Below are positions 51,230 to 63,713 of a stretch of 64,000 nt of DNA, piece by piece; the stretch's first letter is position 1; each line of letters starts with the position of its first letter. This stretch comes from Rotaria sp. Silwood1 (taxonomy: Eukaryota > Rotifera > Eurotatoria > Philodinida > Philodinidae). The notes under the pieces are model-generated. The model did not search any database. It worked only from the letters and a program-made list of their open reading frames with translations, and was not told the DNA's origin. The stretch covers positions 997,302 to 1,061,301 of the forward strand of contig CAJNOP010000041.1 in the NCBI GenBank assembly GCA_905250075.1, given 5' to 3'. Position numbers and translations under genes: made by a program.

Positions 51230-54200
51230 TGTATTTATCAATTTTCAATTCGATAACTACTAAAAAATAAATGTAAATTTGATTACTCTGCCCTATTTGT
51301 TCGAAAAAAGAAAAATATTGTATAAAATTAACAATATTTGTGTTGGATGTCAAAGGGAAAAATATCAAACTGCAAAAACATGCCATAATTGTAAGGTTTT
51401 ATCAAAAGAAAAACTGATGGCAAAGAAAAAAAAATGCGGGGACGCAAGACTTTGATCAGAAGCGTTCTGCTTACCTTCTCTACCCGACAGACGGTTAGTC
51501 ACTTTCTCGATCGCTAATGTTTACGCCTTCTCTTTCGTAACCGTGTTCTCTTGTCTTGAAATGAAGAAAAAAAACTTATGATTGTCCTTATCGTTTCTTT
51601 TTCAACATTGAAGAAAGAAAAAAGAATCGATAGAGTATGCGATGATAGGTTGTTTGATATGAAAATGCATCGGATAGTATTTTTATTTTGGCTAACAGGC
51701 TACAGTAGGTCATATGACATTATTCAAATAGTGTCTGTTTTTTTTAATTATTGACTATGCAGTCATGTTAAATACACTACACATCTATACAATTGTCTCT
51801 TTTCAAAATACTGCATACATTAGATTGTTGTATACAAAATGAAAAATAAAACATGAAATCATTGACGCGAATAATATTTTCTTTAGGTTAAGTCAGTAAC
51901 CTTAAAAATGAATATTTTTTTATCGATAATATCACTTACCTATATGTTTGCTATCCTTTATCAATGCATATCGTCTAAAATTTTATATTATTGAAACAGG
52001 GTATGAAGCAAATGAAAAATTCGTTAATAATTTACATAATAAACAGAGAAGATGTATCAGTTAGGTCACGTTTTTTTTTGCGCACAACAAAAAAATAATT
52101 ACATACTCGTTACTAAGATGAAATATTGTGGACAACGAAGAATGGTTTTTTTTTAGTTGGAAAATGAATATTATTTTATATCTGTTGAAGTCTTGAAATT
52201 CTTAAATGATTTTTTTTTCAATTTTTATTAAGTTAAGCATTACTAGATGTAGTCTCTGCTACTAATTAGACATGTGACGAATACATATTATTAATTGAGT
52301 TGGTTTGATAAGTAAGCTACTTTCAAATGAAAGAGAACTAAGGATCAGTTCTTTTTTTCTTGTGAACTAATGTTACAGAAGATCTGATTTTATTCTATCC
52401 ATAAGATTTTCGACTATTTTATCCTCAACTATCTAGCTAAACTTTATATTTAAGCTGAAATGACCCTTTTCGAAAGGTAGTATTAAGATAAAATCGAATG
52501 TTCAATAGTTCAACAAATGCGAAAGAAAAACATTTGACAAGACTCCGCTCATATTAGAATAGTTTTAGATCAAAACTAGAAAAACATAGCATTTTGATCG
52601 ACACAAAATTTATCGATTATAGAATGTTGATAGAAAATCATTTTCGACTACTATCGTTAGTCGATTTAGCAATGTGCCGAGAAAATCAAAAACATAATTT
52701 TAAGTTTGAAACCACAAAAAACGAGATTTTCAGAGCGGCACGACCTATTGTTATTCAATAAAGGTATCTATAATCAATAGATACAAAACACAAACTGGTG
52801 CACATTTACTTGCCATTTCTGAATATGACTTTAAAAACAAGAAGATTAGGAATAAGATCAAAGCATTTGATAGATGTAGTAAAATAGGAAAAGAAAAGTT
52901 AAAAGATGCTCGAATGTTTTTAGATTATAACCAATAAAAATTGGTTTATAAATAAAATACATACGATTCACAGTATCAACATATATAACTGGATCCACAA
53001 GCATAAAATTATATCAAAACATAATGTTGTTTTTTGTCATCAAAATTCAACGGCATTAATTCCGGTGAAATTATTTAAGAACAAAATCTGAAGCGAAATA
53101 TGAATCACATTCTAATAACAAATACTTTTTGACAGAGCCTATGTAAACTAGATGTTATTCTCTAAAACAGTCACGACTGTTATATGTATTTCATTTTAAG
53201 ATTATTTTCTCTTAACAATATTTGTCAAATATCAGTACATTTACTTAACTTTTCAACTTTAATTTCAGTATTTCCGTTATTCGATCATCTTGTGGAAATG
53301 TTCTCTTGTATTTTTGGTGTCTTATACGAAAATACTAAGAAAAACTGTATTGATTTATGTACTACAATCATGAATTACTGATTTTATAATTGTACAGTTC
53401 TCGATCAATACAACACAAAATCGTGTTTTTTTTCTCTCTGATTTTCAAGTATTTACCTGTAAAACCATTCAAAACTCGATTTCAAACCGATTTTTTTAAA
53501 CATCATACGAATTAAAAATGCAATTTTGCACAGCACTAAGTGCATGGTAGATATTCTCAAAAGCATTGCTATGCCTGTCGGCAATGCCTATCGAATATAG
53601 GGCTTCTGCATCAAATGTTACCTGAATGAATAAAATTGACAAAAAAAACTTTTTGATAATTTCGGAAAGGTGGCAAATGGTAAATAAAATAAAATAAAAT
53701 AAAAATTGTGCTGCGACGAAAAAGAGCATGCGTCACTTTTGTCAGGATTTAATGCTCATTTTCAATGCGTCACTTTCTGGTGAAAAAAAAAAAATATGCT
53801 AAAAGACGCAGACCTTTTTGATTCTTGTCGTCTACCGTTAACATACTCAGTGGCCTGTAATTTTAAAAAAAACGCAAAACTAAAATTGCGTTTGAACATC
53901 AGTTGAGATTAATTCGTCATGTCTGCAGGAAAAAAGAAAACTGATGAATGCAAATCACAGAACAAATGATTACTTTTTATTTCATAATGCCATCCGTCAG
54001 TCAACAATGACATGTAAACGAATAGGAACAGAAGAAATGATTGACTAGGTTTACTAGGTTTTTCACACGAATAATTTTAACCAATTGAATCACAATAGAT
54101 GACAGTAGTTGTTAAAAAAACAAAAAAATTAATGATTTAATTGATTGCATTCGATGTTTTTAACAATACTGATATGTTTTATAATGAAAATATATATTAT

Positions 54201-54372
54201 TTTCGATGTCTTGACAACGATAACATTGTTTACCGATGCTATCAGCTGATGATGAGTCCATATATGCTTATCAACAAATAAGCAAGATACTGTAGAATGT
54301 TCTTAAAAGGTATCTTTCGATTTTAGTTATCATACTCTTCTTATACTTTTCAGACATAGAAAATTATTAACG
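51230..54372. other. 3.1 kb intergenic region
   Basis: Between the divergent ABCA (-) and ERG4-type (+) genes, so it should contain both promoters. AT-rich with many homopolymer runs. No coding region with domain signal; frames at 53184-53381 and 53496-53729 look random. A possible 5' UTR acceptor (TTTTCAG) lies at about 54346-54353. Confidence 0.5.
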
Positions 54373-55701
54373 ATGGGTAGAGAAGAAAAAGAATTTGGTG
54401 GTACAAAAGGAGCTATTGGTTTAATGATATTTTCACATTTTGTACCATTTTATTTTACTTTATCACTTCGATATAATTCCGGTGGTCTTTATTTTCCATC
54501 ATCATTTAATGAATTTATAGAAAATTTTAAAGAAACATGTTTACCAACATGGTCAGCTTTTTATCTTTATACAGGATTTTGTCTTTTACAACTTATATTG
54601 GCTGCTATTTTACCTGGTTTGAAAGTTAAAGGTTTACCAGTACCAACAGAAAATAATCGACAATATACCTATAATTGTAATGCATTAGCTAGTTGGTATG
54701 CAACATTAATACTACTTACTATATTGCATGTAACTGGTATACTTCGATTAACAGTATTAGCTGATCAATTTGGATCAGTATTATGTGTAGCTGTGATATG
54801 TAGTGATATTTTATCAGTATTTATTCATTTTTATGCTATACAAACAAATCAAACATGTCGAATGACACATTCACCTATTTATGATTTTTTTATGGGAGTT
54901 TGGTTAAATCCACGTGTTAAAGTTTTAGGACAAGATGTTGATCTTAAAATGTTAGCAGAAGTACGTTTATCATGGCTTTTATTATTTCTTTTGATTGTTT
55001 CTGCTGCATTAAAACAATATGAAGCATTTCATACCATTTCATGGCCAATGATACTTATCTTAACAGCTCAATTGCTTTATATAAATGCTTGTATGAAAGG
55101 TGAAGAATGTATTCCAACTACTTGGGATATATTCCATGAAAAATGGGGTTGGATGTTAATCTATTGGAATTTAGCTGGCGTTCCATTTGTATATGCATTT
55201 CAAGCTAATTACATTCTTGTCAATTCTTTAAGAACACAAAAACCAATGGAAAATACATCCATGACATTAGTTATTATATTATTTATTGTACTTTTTTTTG
55301 CTTATTACATATGGGATTCATCTCAAGCTCAAAAAAATCGTTTCCGTATGCAACAACGTGGAACATATAAACCACGAAATGCATTTCCACAAGTTCCATG
55401 GAATACATTAAAAGATCCGAAATATTTGACAACTAAATGTGGTTCAACATTATTAGTTGATGGTTGGTGGAAATATTGTCGTAAACCCCATTATACAGCA
55501 GATATATGTATGGCAACATGTTGGGCATTATCATGTCATCAATGGCCAGGTGTTCTACCGTATTTTTATCCAATATTCTTTTTCGGTATGATTATTCATC
55601 GTTATACACGTGATGTAGTTCGATGTAAGGCTAAATATGGTGAAGATTGGAAAATTTATTGCAAAACAGTACCATATGCATTTATTCCTGGACTTATTTG
55701 A
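54373..55701 (+). CDS. ERG4-type sterol reductase (ERG4/ERG24 family), intronless
   Basis: One uninterrupted 442-codon ORF, the only long intronless gene in the window. It is a polytopic membrane protein with 8-10 hydrophobic segments (for example LLLFLLIVSAAL, LVIILFIVLFFAYYIW). The C-terminus has the ERG4/ERG24 family signature: LLVDGWWKYCRKPHYTADI, LPYFYPIFF, RYTRDVVRCKAKYGEDWKIY and the terminal VPYAFIPG. The RKPHYTAD variant and the preceding LKDPKYLTTKCG are what I know from delta-24(24(1))-sterol reductases (fungal Erg4); DHCR7, LBR and TM7SF2 read RHFHY or RHPNYLGD here. These NADPH-dependent ER enzymes reduce sterol double bonds; Erg4 makes the last step of ergosterol synthesis. ERG4-like genes are not typical of animals, so transfer is possible. 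Start at the ATG of MGREEKEFGG; no alternative upstream in frame is needed. Confidence 0.85.
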   Translation: MGREEKEFGGTKGAIGLMIFSHFVPFYFTLSLRYNSGGLYFPSSFNEFIENFKETCLPTWSAFYLYTGFCLLQLILAAILPGLKVKGLPVPTENNRQYTYNCNALASWYATLILLTILHVTGILRLTVLADQFGSVLCVAVICSDILSVFIHFYAIQTNQTCRMTHSPIYDFFMGVWLNPRVKVLGQDVDLKMLAEVRLSWLLLFLLIVSAALKQYEAFHTISWPMILILTAQLLYINACMKGEECIPTTWDIFHEKWGWMLIYWNLAGVPFVYAFQANYILVNSLRTQKPMENTSMTLVIILFIVLFFAYYIWDSSQAQKNRFRMQQRGTYKPRNAFPQVPWNTLKDPKYLTTKCGSTLLVDGWWKYCRKPHYTADICMATCWALSCHQWPGVLPYFYPIFFFGMIIHRYTRDVVRCKAKYGEDWKIYCKTVPYAFIPGLI

Positions 55702-58030
55702 ATTTTTATCTGTGATATTTATTTTTAGAGTCGTAGTTTGATTTCATTTTATGCTCTCAAGGTGACTTTTTTTTCAAACTTAATACCAATAGACATTTAT
55801 CTTTTATAACTAACACGTAGATAAAATAAAAATATATTTTATGAAGAACTCTAAGTACACTTATATGCATCATATCAATTAAAGTAGCTTTTCTCCTATG
55901 TTAATTCTTGATTTTATTGTTTCTGAATATGTTGAGGTCAGCATTGAAACCGAACCGGGCCGATAGAGACCGGAATTTCACCAGTTGAAAGTGTTCAAAA
56001 ATCTTCTTTGTTAACCCTGTTTTTGACCATAAAAACTAAGGTGTCACATGTTGTTTCTGTTAGAATGCGTAAAAAAGTACTCAAAATATATGTAATATTA
56101 ATAATTTTTCTGAGGTTCTCTTTAAAAAGATTTATTATGATGAGTGTCTTTTACATGCACTCTAACCTATTTCAGAGTTAGAGTCATTTTTTCTAAAAAC
56201 TGGTTTTCAAAAAAATTCTACATTTTTCCGCCGGTTTTTAACCGGTTTTCGCTTGAATTTCACCAGTTGAACATATGATTCCAACTCTGGTTGAGGTGAT
56301 AGTGTCGGAATGAATATTCAATTATATACATAAGAAATCATAACTTACATATTATTCTATGTGTTTTGAAATGTTATGATTATACATAACTTGCTATTGA
56401 TCTAAATGAATGATCAGAAAAATTCAGTTTTAATCAATATTTTGACTTCATATAAAAAATATCGATCGATATGAACAGTAATTAGTCATTTATTTCTGAT
56501 ATGTACATTGTTCAAGATCTAATAAAATTTCAAATCAAATTGTTTGATAACCAAATCAATGAGCCTTATTCCCAATCGCTTGTTGGCTCCCAACAAGCAA
56601 AAAGAAGGGACCATATGATAATTTATTTGTTGCTAAGGTCGGTGTCTTTTCTTTCATCTATATTTTTCTTTTCCAATCGTTTTGTTGAAAATTTTCAACG
56701 AAACGATTGAAAAAGAAAAAGATAGATGAAAGAAAAGAAATCGACCTTAGCAATAAACAAGTTATCATATGGTCCCTTTTTTTTGCTTGTTGGGAGCCAA
56801 CAAGCAAATTGGGAATAAGGTTCATTGAATTAAACATTTTTAAGTTAAAAACTTAAAACGAATTTGTTTTGTTTAACAAATCAGAATGTGAAAGCTTATT
56901 TACTTGTATATAAGGAGGTGTAGGGTTTTGATCTGAGTTAGAGATGGAAGGGATAGTAGGTGTGCGTATGTGTCATGGTGTGTGATTAAAGAAGAGACCT
57001 ATATCCACGCATACCCATACCCATAGTCACATTTGAGAAAAAACAGAATTAAGATTTATACACTTAGCTTTCTCTTTTGTAGAATCTTTTTTTATATGAT
57101 CGAATAAAATTCTTTTATTCATTAATATTATTAAAAAATTTTCGTGTTCAATATTTAACTTTTCGAAGTTTTCCTCTCAACTGTTTCGTTTTCCTAATAG
57201 ATGTCTTTGATTTTTGTATTTTCCTATTTTTTTTTCGATGTATCCGTATTCGATGTTTTCCATTTTTTTTTAGTTTTACACCAAATCCATATTGAAGAGC
57301 TATCCTGAAGTATAACTGTATATAGAGCGTATTGACTAGTATCTAGACTGATAATACGCTTCATTCGTGCATTTGACAGACATCTATAATCAAACAGATA
57401 TGAATTCCGATTAATTCAGTACATATACTAGAAAAGCATAAGATTTCGAGTAGAGCCCGTTGATTTAGTCCTGAACTCGAATTCGGTTCAATTCAGATTC
57501 GAAAAATTTGAAAGAGATAGGCTCTATCTTACATATTTTTCAGACGACTCATCAGAGAAATGTGTAACGTGTACAAGTCACTGGAAATAACAATTTTGGA
57601 AAAACAGCTATTTTGTATCCTGGAAACGGTCCTCTTATTCTGATTAGAAAATTTAATTGAAAGTATCAAAATACGGTGCCATTGGGTTCAGGTCCAAATA
57701 TTTCAGTACCAATACGCTATAACATCGAGGTATTAATGGATGTATAATTACGTCCTGAAGAACTTTGCTCGTTTCGGTATTCAGTCGCAGCAGCTGCTTC
57801 TTTTAGCTAATATTATCTTTCATATGTGTTCATTTGACTTTTGTTTTTTTGACTTTCTCTACGTGATAAAAATTGAACTACCGCTTTATGTAAGTTATGC
57901 GATCAAAACTACAAATATCAAAATGGAATATTTAGTACTTTTTTAAACATTACAAACCAGTACACCCGCTTGAATATCATCGAATTTTCAGTAGTACAGT
58001 TGAATATTGATTGAGAAAAGGTGCCATCAG
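55702..58030. other. repeat-rich intergenic region
   Basis: Downstream of the sterol reductase (AATAAAAATA near 55826 may serve as its poly(A) signal). Contains degenerate CCGG-rich repeat pieces (55945-56280), the palindrome 56555-56828, a GT-rich patch (56925-57035) and a copy of the dispersed repeat (57480-57690). No supported gene. Confidence 0.5.
56555..56828. repeat. ~270 bp nearly perfect palindrome
   Basis: The centre is GTTGAAAATTTTCAAC at about 56685-56700. Arms of ~130 bp match inverted almost base for base: CCTTATTCCCAAT, GCTTGTTGGCTCCCAACAAG, GGGACCATATGATAA, TTGCTAAGGTCG and their reverse complements. Note that GCTTGTTGG..CCAACAAGC is itself a smaller hairpin inside each arm. 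No ORF of interest. Confidence 0.85.
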
Positions 58031-58039
58031 TGATAATTT

Positions 58040-60530
58040 AACACCAGCTGACTTAAAAAGTACAAAATACAAGCAAAATCACATTGTTTCATCCATTTCT
58101 AAAGATTTAATTATTTATTGTCATATGCCATAAAATTTAGTAGAAAATTCTGCTTTTCGCGATTTTATAAAAGAATTTAACTAAAAATATGATTTCATAT
58201 GGACACAAAATTGGAACGTGATCCCAGAGCGATTATTTCGACCGTCGAAAATAGCTACGTCAACAGCCGGAAACAACAGATCACTGTATTAATTTTCACT
58301 ACATACCGCCGTTCTGTGGGTTCTTCATGACCATTTACGCTGCCGTTTTCTTGTATCTGGGAGATTTGACCGACATTTACAAATGAAGTTCTCAAAATAA
58401 TTTATTAAATAGTAAATAATCCTAATCATTCAGCATAAATTATTGATGAGTGATCAGATCGACATCTGTCAGTGTTTTTTAGGGATTACATGCCATTTCA
58501 TTCATTATAAAATGGTATCACATGCTTATTTAAGTGATCTTTTTACGCTTAAAATCTCGTCATATTCGTGAAAATATCCAGCAAGTAACCGAAAATGTGC
58601 TTGATTGTTTTAATATTAAAGAAAAGATTTTTAATACAATTACTGACAATGCATCATCAATGATAAAAATATATAAATTTGATTTGTTTGCTACTGAAGA
58701 TAATGATATATATAGTGATGAAAGTGAATAGATGTGAGACGCCGATCAAATATTTAATCACTATGACTGTAAGTGGTGTTTGATATTTATAAACTATGGT
58801 TTTGATAGAGCAAACACAAGAAAAATTCTTCAAGCTTTTTCTTGATAATTGATCAAACCTGTGGTCTAGAAAGTCAATTTATAACTAATAATAATTAAGT
58901 ATCATTTTTAAGAAGCTAGCATAAGTTACAAACAATTTATAGGAGAGAAATTTCAAAACTTCTTTTCAAGCACAGAGACATTCCCATATTCCTTTAAAAC
59001 ATAGCTAATCGACATCAACATAATGAATTAAAGGCTGGTAATGTTTAAGACTAGTTCAGATATTTTCTACTTTAAGTTTTCTTTTGGAAATAGAATGTGA
59101 TTATGTACGCTGAAAAGAATTATAGGTTTTTTTAGTATTGCTATCTCATCGTTGACATTTCAATTCGTAAATTGTTTATATATAGGCTTTGTTTATTATA
59201 TAACACACAGAATTAAACGGTTTTCAAGTGATAAATGGACACCACGGTGAAGATATTGATGATTCTAAGAGCTCATCAGCAGTACGCTTATTCTTTTTTG
59301 TACATATCACGAAATTCTGTATACAAGATGGCTTATAAATGCATCTTATATCTGAGAGGTGCTTAACAGATACCAAACACTCGCGAAGTTCTTGGACAAA
59401 TCGACAAAAAAGTTGTTGTATTGGATGAAATGGAAAAAACAGATTTGGCTGCAAGTGAAAAAACATTTGATTTATCCGGTCACACTCTTGGATGATGATC
59501 TCATAATGCTGAAAGAAACTCTGGCATTCTAGAACTATTTTATGAAGCTTTTATTAAAGGTGAAGCAGAAATGATTTTTATGGCAAGTTCGGTCTCAATA
59601 TTAATGAAAATCTCTTATTTTGTACTAAACATGTTTAACAGTTTCAAACATAAATTGAAACACGTTTTACTGATATCATTAATAGATAAAATCAATTCAT
59701 CTTCAAGAGAATAATCTGTTTCATGATTCTTTATATGTATTTTATGGACGCTGTATTAGGTTCGTCGTTCAAATATCATCGAATTCGTAATTTGTGATTA
59801 ACTACTCTGACGGATTCTTCGATCATACACTCATCGACGTGAGCGGTCGCTCTCTCTACCGTCAGTATCTTCTTTCTATTCTTTTGTTTTTCTCCCTTTC
59901 TGTCTCTCAACCACATATAAATGCTTTCTTTCGTGTCTTGTTCATCAGCCAGCCTTCACTGTATTCTTCTCTCCTCTCTCTTTTGTGTGGTATTTTCTCG
60001 ATGTATGTATGAAACAATAAAACACAAACAGTCCAAAACTGTTCGACCTACTAATGCTGAAAATCGACTAAAACAAAAGCAAACACACCTAAGAACTTGA
60101 TGCAATCAGCAAAGACTTAATAGCATCATCAAAAAATTACCCGATTAAAAGATTTCCTCGACTACAGCAATATCGATTTTATTTTCGATGCTCAAAGTCA
60201 CAAGAAAAAAAGTGTTATATTGCCGCGATAATCGCAATGATGATTCATAAACTTTGATATCATTGGATTTTACATTTGAGAGAGAAGCTCATTCATATGA
60301 TTCTATCGTATGCAAAGTCTTAGAGTATTAGTCCCATTTTCAGATGAGGCTTTGTACAAATTAACTGTGTGCATTTTGTTCCTTCAAGCCTCATCAACAC
60401 TACTGAAACGAATATTTCCATTTGTTAGTCGGATTTTATTATCACGACAAATAAATAGGAGTGAGCAATTATTGAGAGAACTGATACTCTTAAAATTAAT
60501 CAAGGTTTATTGTAAATTATGTAGTTGATG
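58040..60530 (+). pseudogene. decayed hAT-family transposase
   Basis: Translated pieces in several frames fit a hAT transposase in order. Around 58095-58185: a segment like ISKDLIIYCHMP, stop, NLVENSAFRDFIKEFN, the position of the conserved VE..GFR..L block. At 58534-58731: SRHIRENIQQVTENVLDCF then KIFNTITDNASSMIKIY, the HT..NI / TDNAxNM block with its catalytic Asp. At about 60385-60505: a weak match to the C-terminal dimerisation block (ASSTLLKRIF...LLRELILLKL). In-frame stops and frameshifts interrupt it throughout, so it cannot encode an active enzyme. Ends and target duplications were not identified. It may be the family that once mobilised the hAT-type elements in this window, but that is untested. 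Confidence 0.55.
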
Positions 60531-60647
60531 ATTTTCATTATTTTTATTAACTTCTCTTTTTTATCTAATGTTACCAGTAGTTTTTTTTTATTTATTTTTA
60601 ATTCATATAATTTTTGTATATCAAGAGAAAGTTATATGGTACTAATG

Positions 60648-61435
60648 TGTACGCTAGAATTAAATACGAGTCAGCGTTAGATGAGTTTCCAGAGAATGGC
60701 AATAGCTGTCGACCTGTGACTTTCCTCAGTCGAAAGAGGCTAAGTTAAGACATGTTTTAATCTAATATTATGCAAAGTGAAATCATCACCTAATCAATGC
60801 TTTTTGAAAACCTTTCTAAAAGATGTATAATAATGCAATATAGTTCGAATGAAACTTTCATTCTGACACGTATATTAGATAGAGGGACTTTAAATTTCTA
60901 ATTCAAGATACAATGCAAATGGTTATCTTATCACAGTCTAATGTGGAGCAAATGAATTTGGCCATTTGCTTTCCAAAATAGTAAGGAGTTACGTTGACTT
61001 TTAACAACATTTTCTTACTTTTAGTCACATTTTCATCGGAACAACAAGCCATTTTGAATAAAATGTAAAAAGAACTTGATTAAAAATCAAATTAATTCCC
61101 TATTATTTAGGAACGTAAATAACCAAATTCATTTGCTCGAAGTTAGACTGTGATAAGATAACCATTTGCATTGTATCTTGAACTAGAAATTTAAAGTTCC
61201 TCTATCTAATATACGTGTCAGAATGAAAGTTTCATTGGAACTATATTGTATTATTATACATTTTTTAGAAAGATTTTCAAAAAAGATTGATTAGGTGATG
61301 ATTTCACTTTGCATAATATTAGATTAAAACATATCTCAACTTAGCGTCTTTCGATTGGTGGAAGTTACAGATCGATATCTACGGCCGTTCTCGAGATACT
61401 CATCTTACGCTAACCACATTTAATTCTAGCGTAGA
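60648..61435. mobile_element. ~790 bp inverted-repeat element
   Basis: Arms of about 315 bp (60648-60965 and 61114-61435) around a ~150 bp loop. Outer ends read TACGCTAGAATTAAAT and ATTTAATTCTAGCGTA. Blocks such as GTTTTAATCTAATATTATGC, AAAGTGAAATCATCACCTAA, ATTCTGACACGTATATTAGA and GATACAATGCAAATGGTTAT appear inverted in the other arm. The outer ~100 bp of the arms is more diverged than the inner part. No ORF inside. Confidence 0.87.
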
Positions 61436-61889
61436 CAATAGACAATAGTCAATTGGTAATTCTCTTCTTACTCAAAAAAATTTTCATGAATTCATTGGAA
61501 TTTATTCTACTTTTCACACATTCAATATTTCAACAAAGCTATGTATAAGATTGTTTGAAATGAATTTCAAACAAATCAAAATTTCGTAAAAGCATCATGG
61601 GTTCAAATAGAAACTAAATTCCATAGAATTGTTTTATAAAATAATATCTATGTATATGAGCAAAAGTGGAAAAACAAAACAAGTACGTATCAATTGTATG
61701 GAAGCATATTTGCACTTAAACATCGGTGCTGTAGTGCATCCGGATAGTTAGTTCCGATACTGAAGTACGCTTTTGAAGTACAATTAAGTATATTTATACT
61801 ACAAAGAATGCGCTTTTTACGTAAAATTTTTAAGCAAAAAAAAGTACAAAAATACGAAGTTCCCAGTCATTAATATATAATAGCAGAAA

Positions 61890-63713
61890 CTACAAATAAC
61901 TTTTTATTATTGCATCACTGTTTTCATCTTCATCATCTATATAGGCAGCATTTTCAATACCGATATGAGTCAGTGGAGTACCTGGTGCATAAACAACTGA
62001 ATCACGAGAAGCACGCTAAAATAGCATAGAAAACAATGATTTAAAACAATGAATGAAGTTGGCAAGTATGTCATACTGTTTTCAATGCATGCAGAACTGC
62101 ATCGTTAATAGTAACATGAATAGTTTCACGACCAGCAACATCCATATAACTCATACGTTTTAATTGTCGATAAACAGTAGCTAAAAGAAAATAGTCTAAT
62201 ATGTTTTATAATGATTTAAAATTAATAGAAACATACGTCGAACTTGACAAAGTAGAACAGTTACACCAATTTCTTTGAAATCTTTAAAAATCTGAAAATA
62301 AAAAAAAATAATATATGTAATGAATATTAAATTGATGAAATTATTTACTTGTATTAATGTTTTAATACCCATCATATCCATATAATTAACAGGTGAACAA
62401 TCAATAATAATATGATCAAAATTTGGTCGATATTTTTTTCTAGTTTCTTCAATCTTTGAGAGAAAAAAGAGAGAAAACAATAATCATTTCATTTTATGTA
62501 ATATAATTTACTTTTTGGTTCTTTTCTTCTATTATTTTACTTTCATCTATTTCAACACTTTCTTGTACTACTGTTTCATTTGTATTTGTTGTATTATCTT
62601 TTTGAAAATGTCGTTTAAATTTCATAAGTGTATTGCTTGGTTTAGTTAAACGTAATTTATATTCACGTTCAATATTTATTATTTCATCATTCATTGCTTT
62701 GATTTGATCATCAACACGAAAATCAATACGTTTAATAAATAATTTTTTAAACATTTCAACATTCGCATAATAAATATTTTCTTCAAAACGAAAGATTTTT
62801 ATATTGGGTATATCAGTTGCTGTTGGATATGCATTTTGATCTTCATAAACACGAGGAGATGATAAATAACCTAGTGATGTTGCATGTGGTCTTTTGAGAA
62901 ATAAAAAAGATATATTCTTATTAGTAAAAGATGAAAATATCTTTTCTATTTTACCTTTGTGAACGAATAATTAATAGAAAAATCATTGCTGCAACACCAA
63001 CATATAAACCATAATCGACATCAAGTAAAACAACACCCGAAAATGTTATTATCCAAGCTAAAAATTCAAGTTTATTTATACGCCATAATACAGGTAATTG
63101 TTTAGTTTGTAAAAGCATATTTTTCATAGCTGTTACTATAATAGCTGCTAAACAAGCATTTGGTAATGTACGAAATAATGGACCGACTGCTAGAATAACA
63201 ATTAATACAACAATTGATGCCAAAAGCCCAACAATCTTTAGAAAAACAAATAAAGATTAAAAATAATAAAAAGAACATTATTTTTTTTGTTAAATTTAAA
63301 ATGTTCTTACTTGAGTTTTTCCACCTGTTCCTTCCAGTACAGCACATCGTGAAAGTGCAACACAAGCTGGAAAACCACGAAAAAAAGAAGTAACAATATT
63401 TCCAACTGCATATGCAAAAAGTTCTTGATTTGGACTTATTTGATATTTATATTTTGTTGCAAATAATTTAGCCATACTTATATTAATTACAAAACATACA
63501 ATAGCTATTGCAATTGCATCACCTACCACATCTGATATAGCTGCAACGGGTGGAACAGTTGGTGGCGGAATTCTAATAAAAACAAACTAATGTTTCTAAG
63601 TTTTTTCTTTACTTGAAGATTTTTATTTACCCAAGTGGAAGCTTGCCAACAATACTAACTTTCCAACGTTTATTAAAATCAAAGGCAGCAGAGAGACCCG
63701 TACCGAGAATAAC
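61890..63713 (-). CDS. SLC26-family anion transporter with STAS domain, 5' end outside the window
   Basis: Eight exons seen, 5' to 3': 63713-63631, 63572-63311, 63235-62955, 62890-62512, 62453-62349, 62291-62237, 62180-62077, 62015-61890, ending in TAG. The first two carry the conserved transport-core pieces VIxxTGLSxAF.., SIVGKLP and ELFAYAVGNIVTSFF with FPACVALSRCAVLEGTGGKTQ-like residues. The third holds several TM helices and DVDYGLYVGV. Then comes the cytosolic STAS domain: NIKIFRFEENIYYANVEMFK, a ~60-residue charged insertion (the variable intervening sequence), FDHIIIDCSPVNYMDMMGI and VTVLLCQVRR. SLC26 proteins exchange or conduct sulfate, chloride, bicarbonate and related anions. The N-terminal TM region lies past the right edge. 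Which SLC26 subtype cannot be decided from this part. Confidence 0.94.

Noticed and set aside
53184..53729. Short ORFs upstream of the sterol reductase
   Set aside because: Composition-driven, overlapping on both strands, no recognisable domain.
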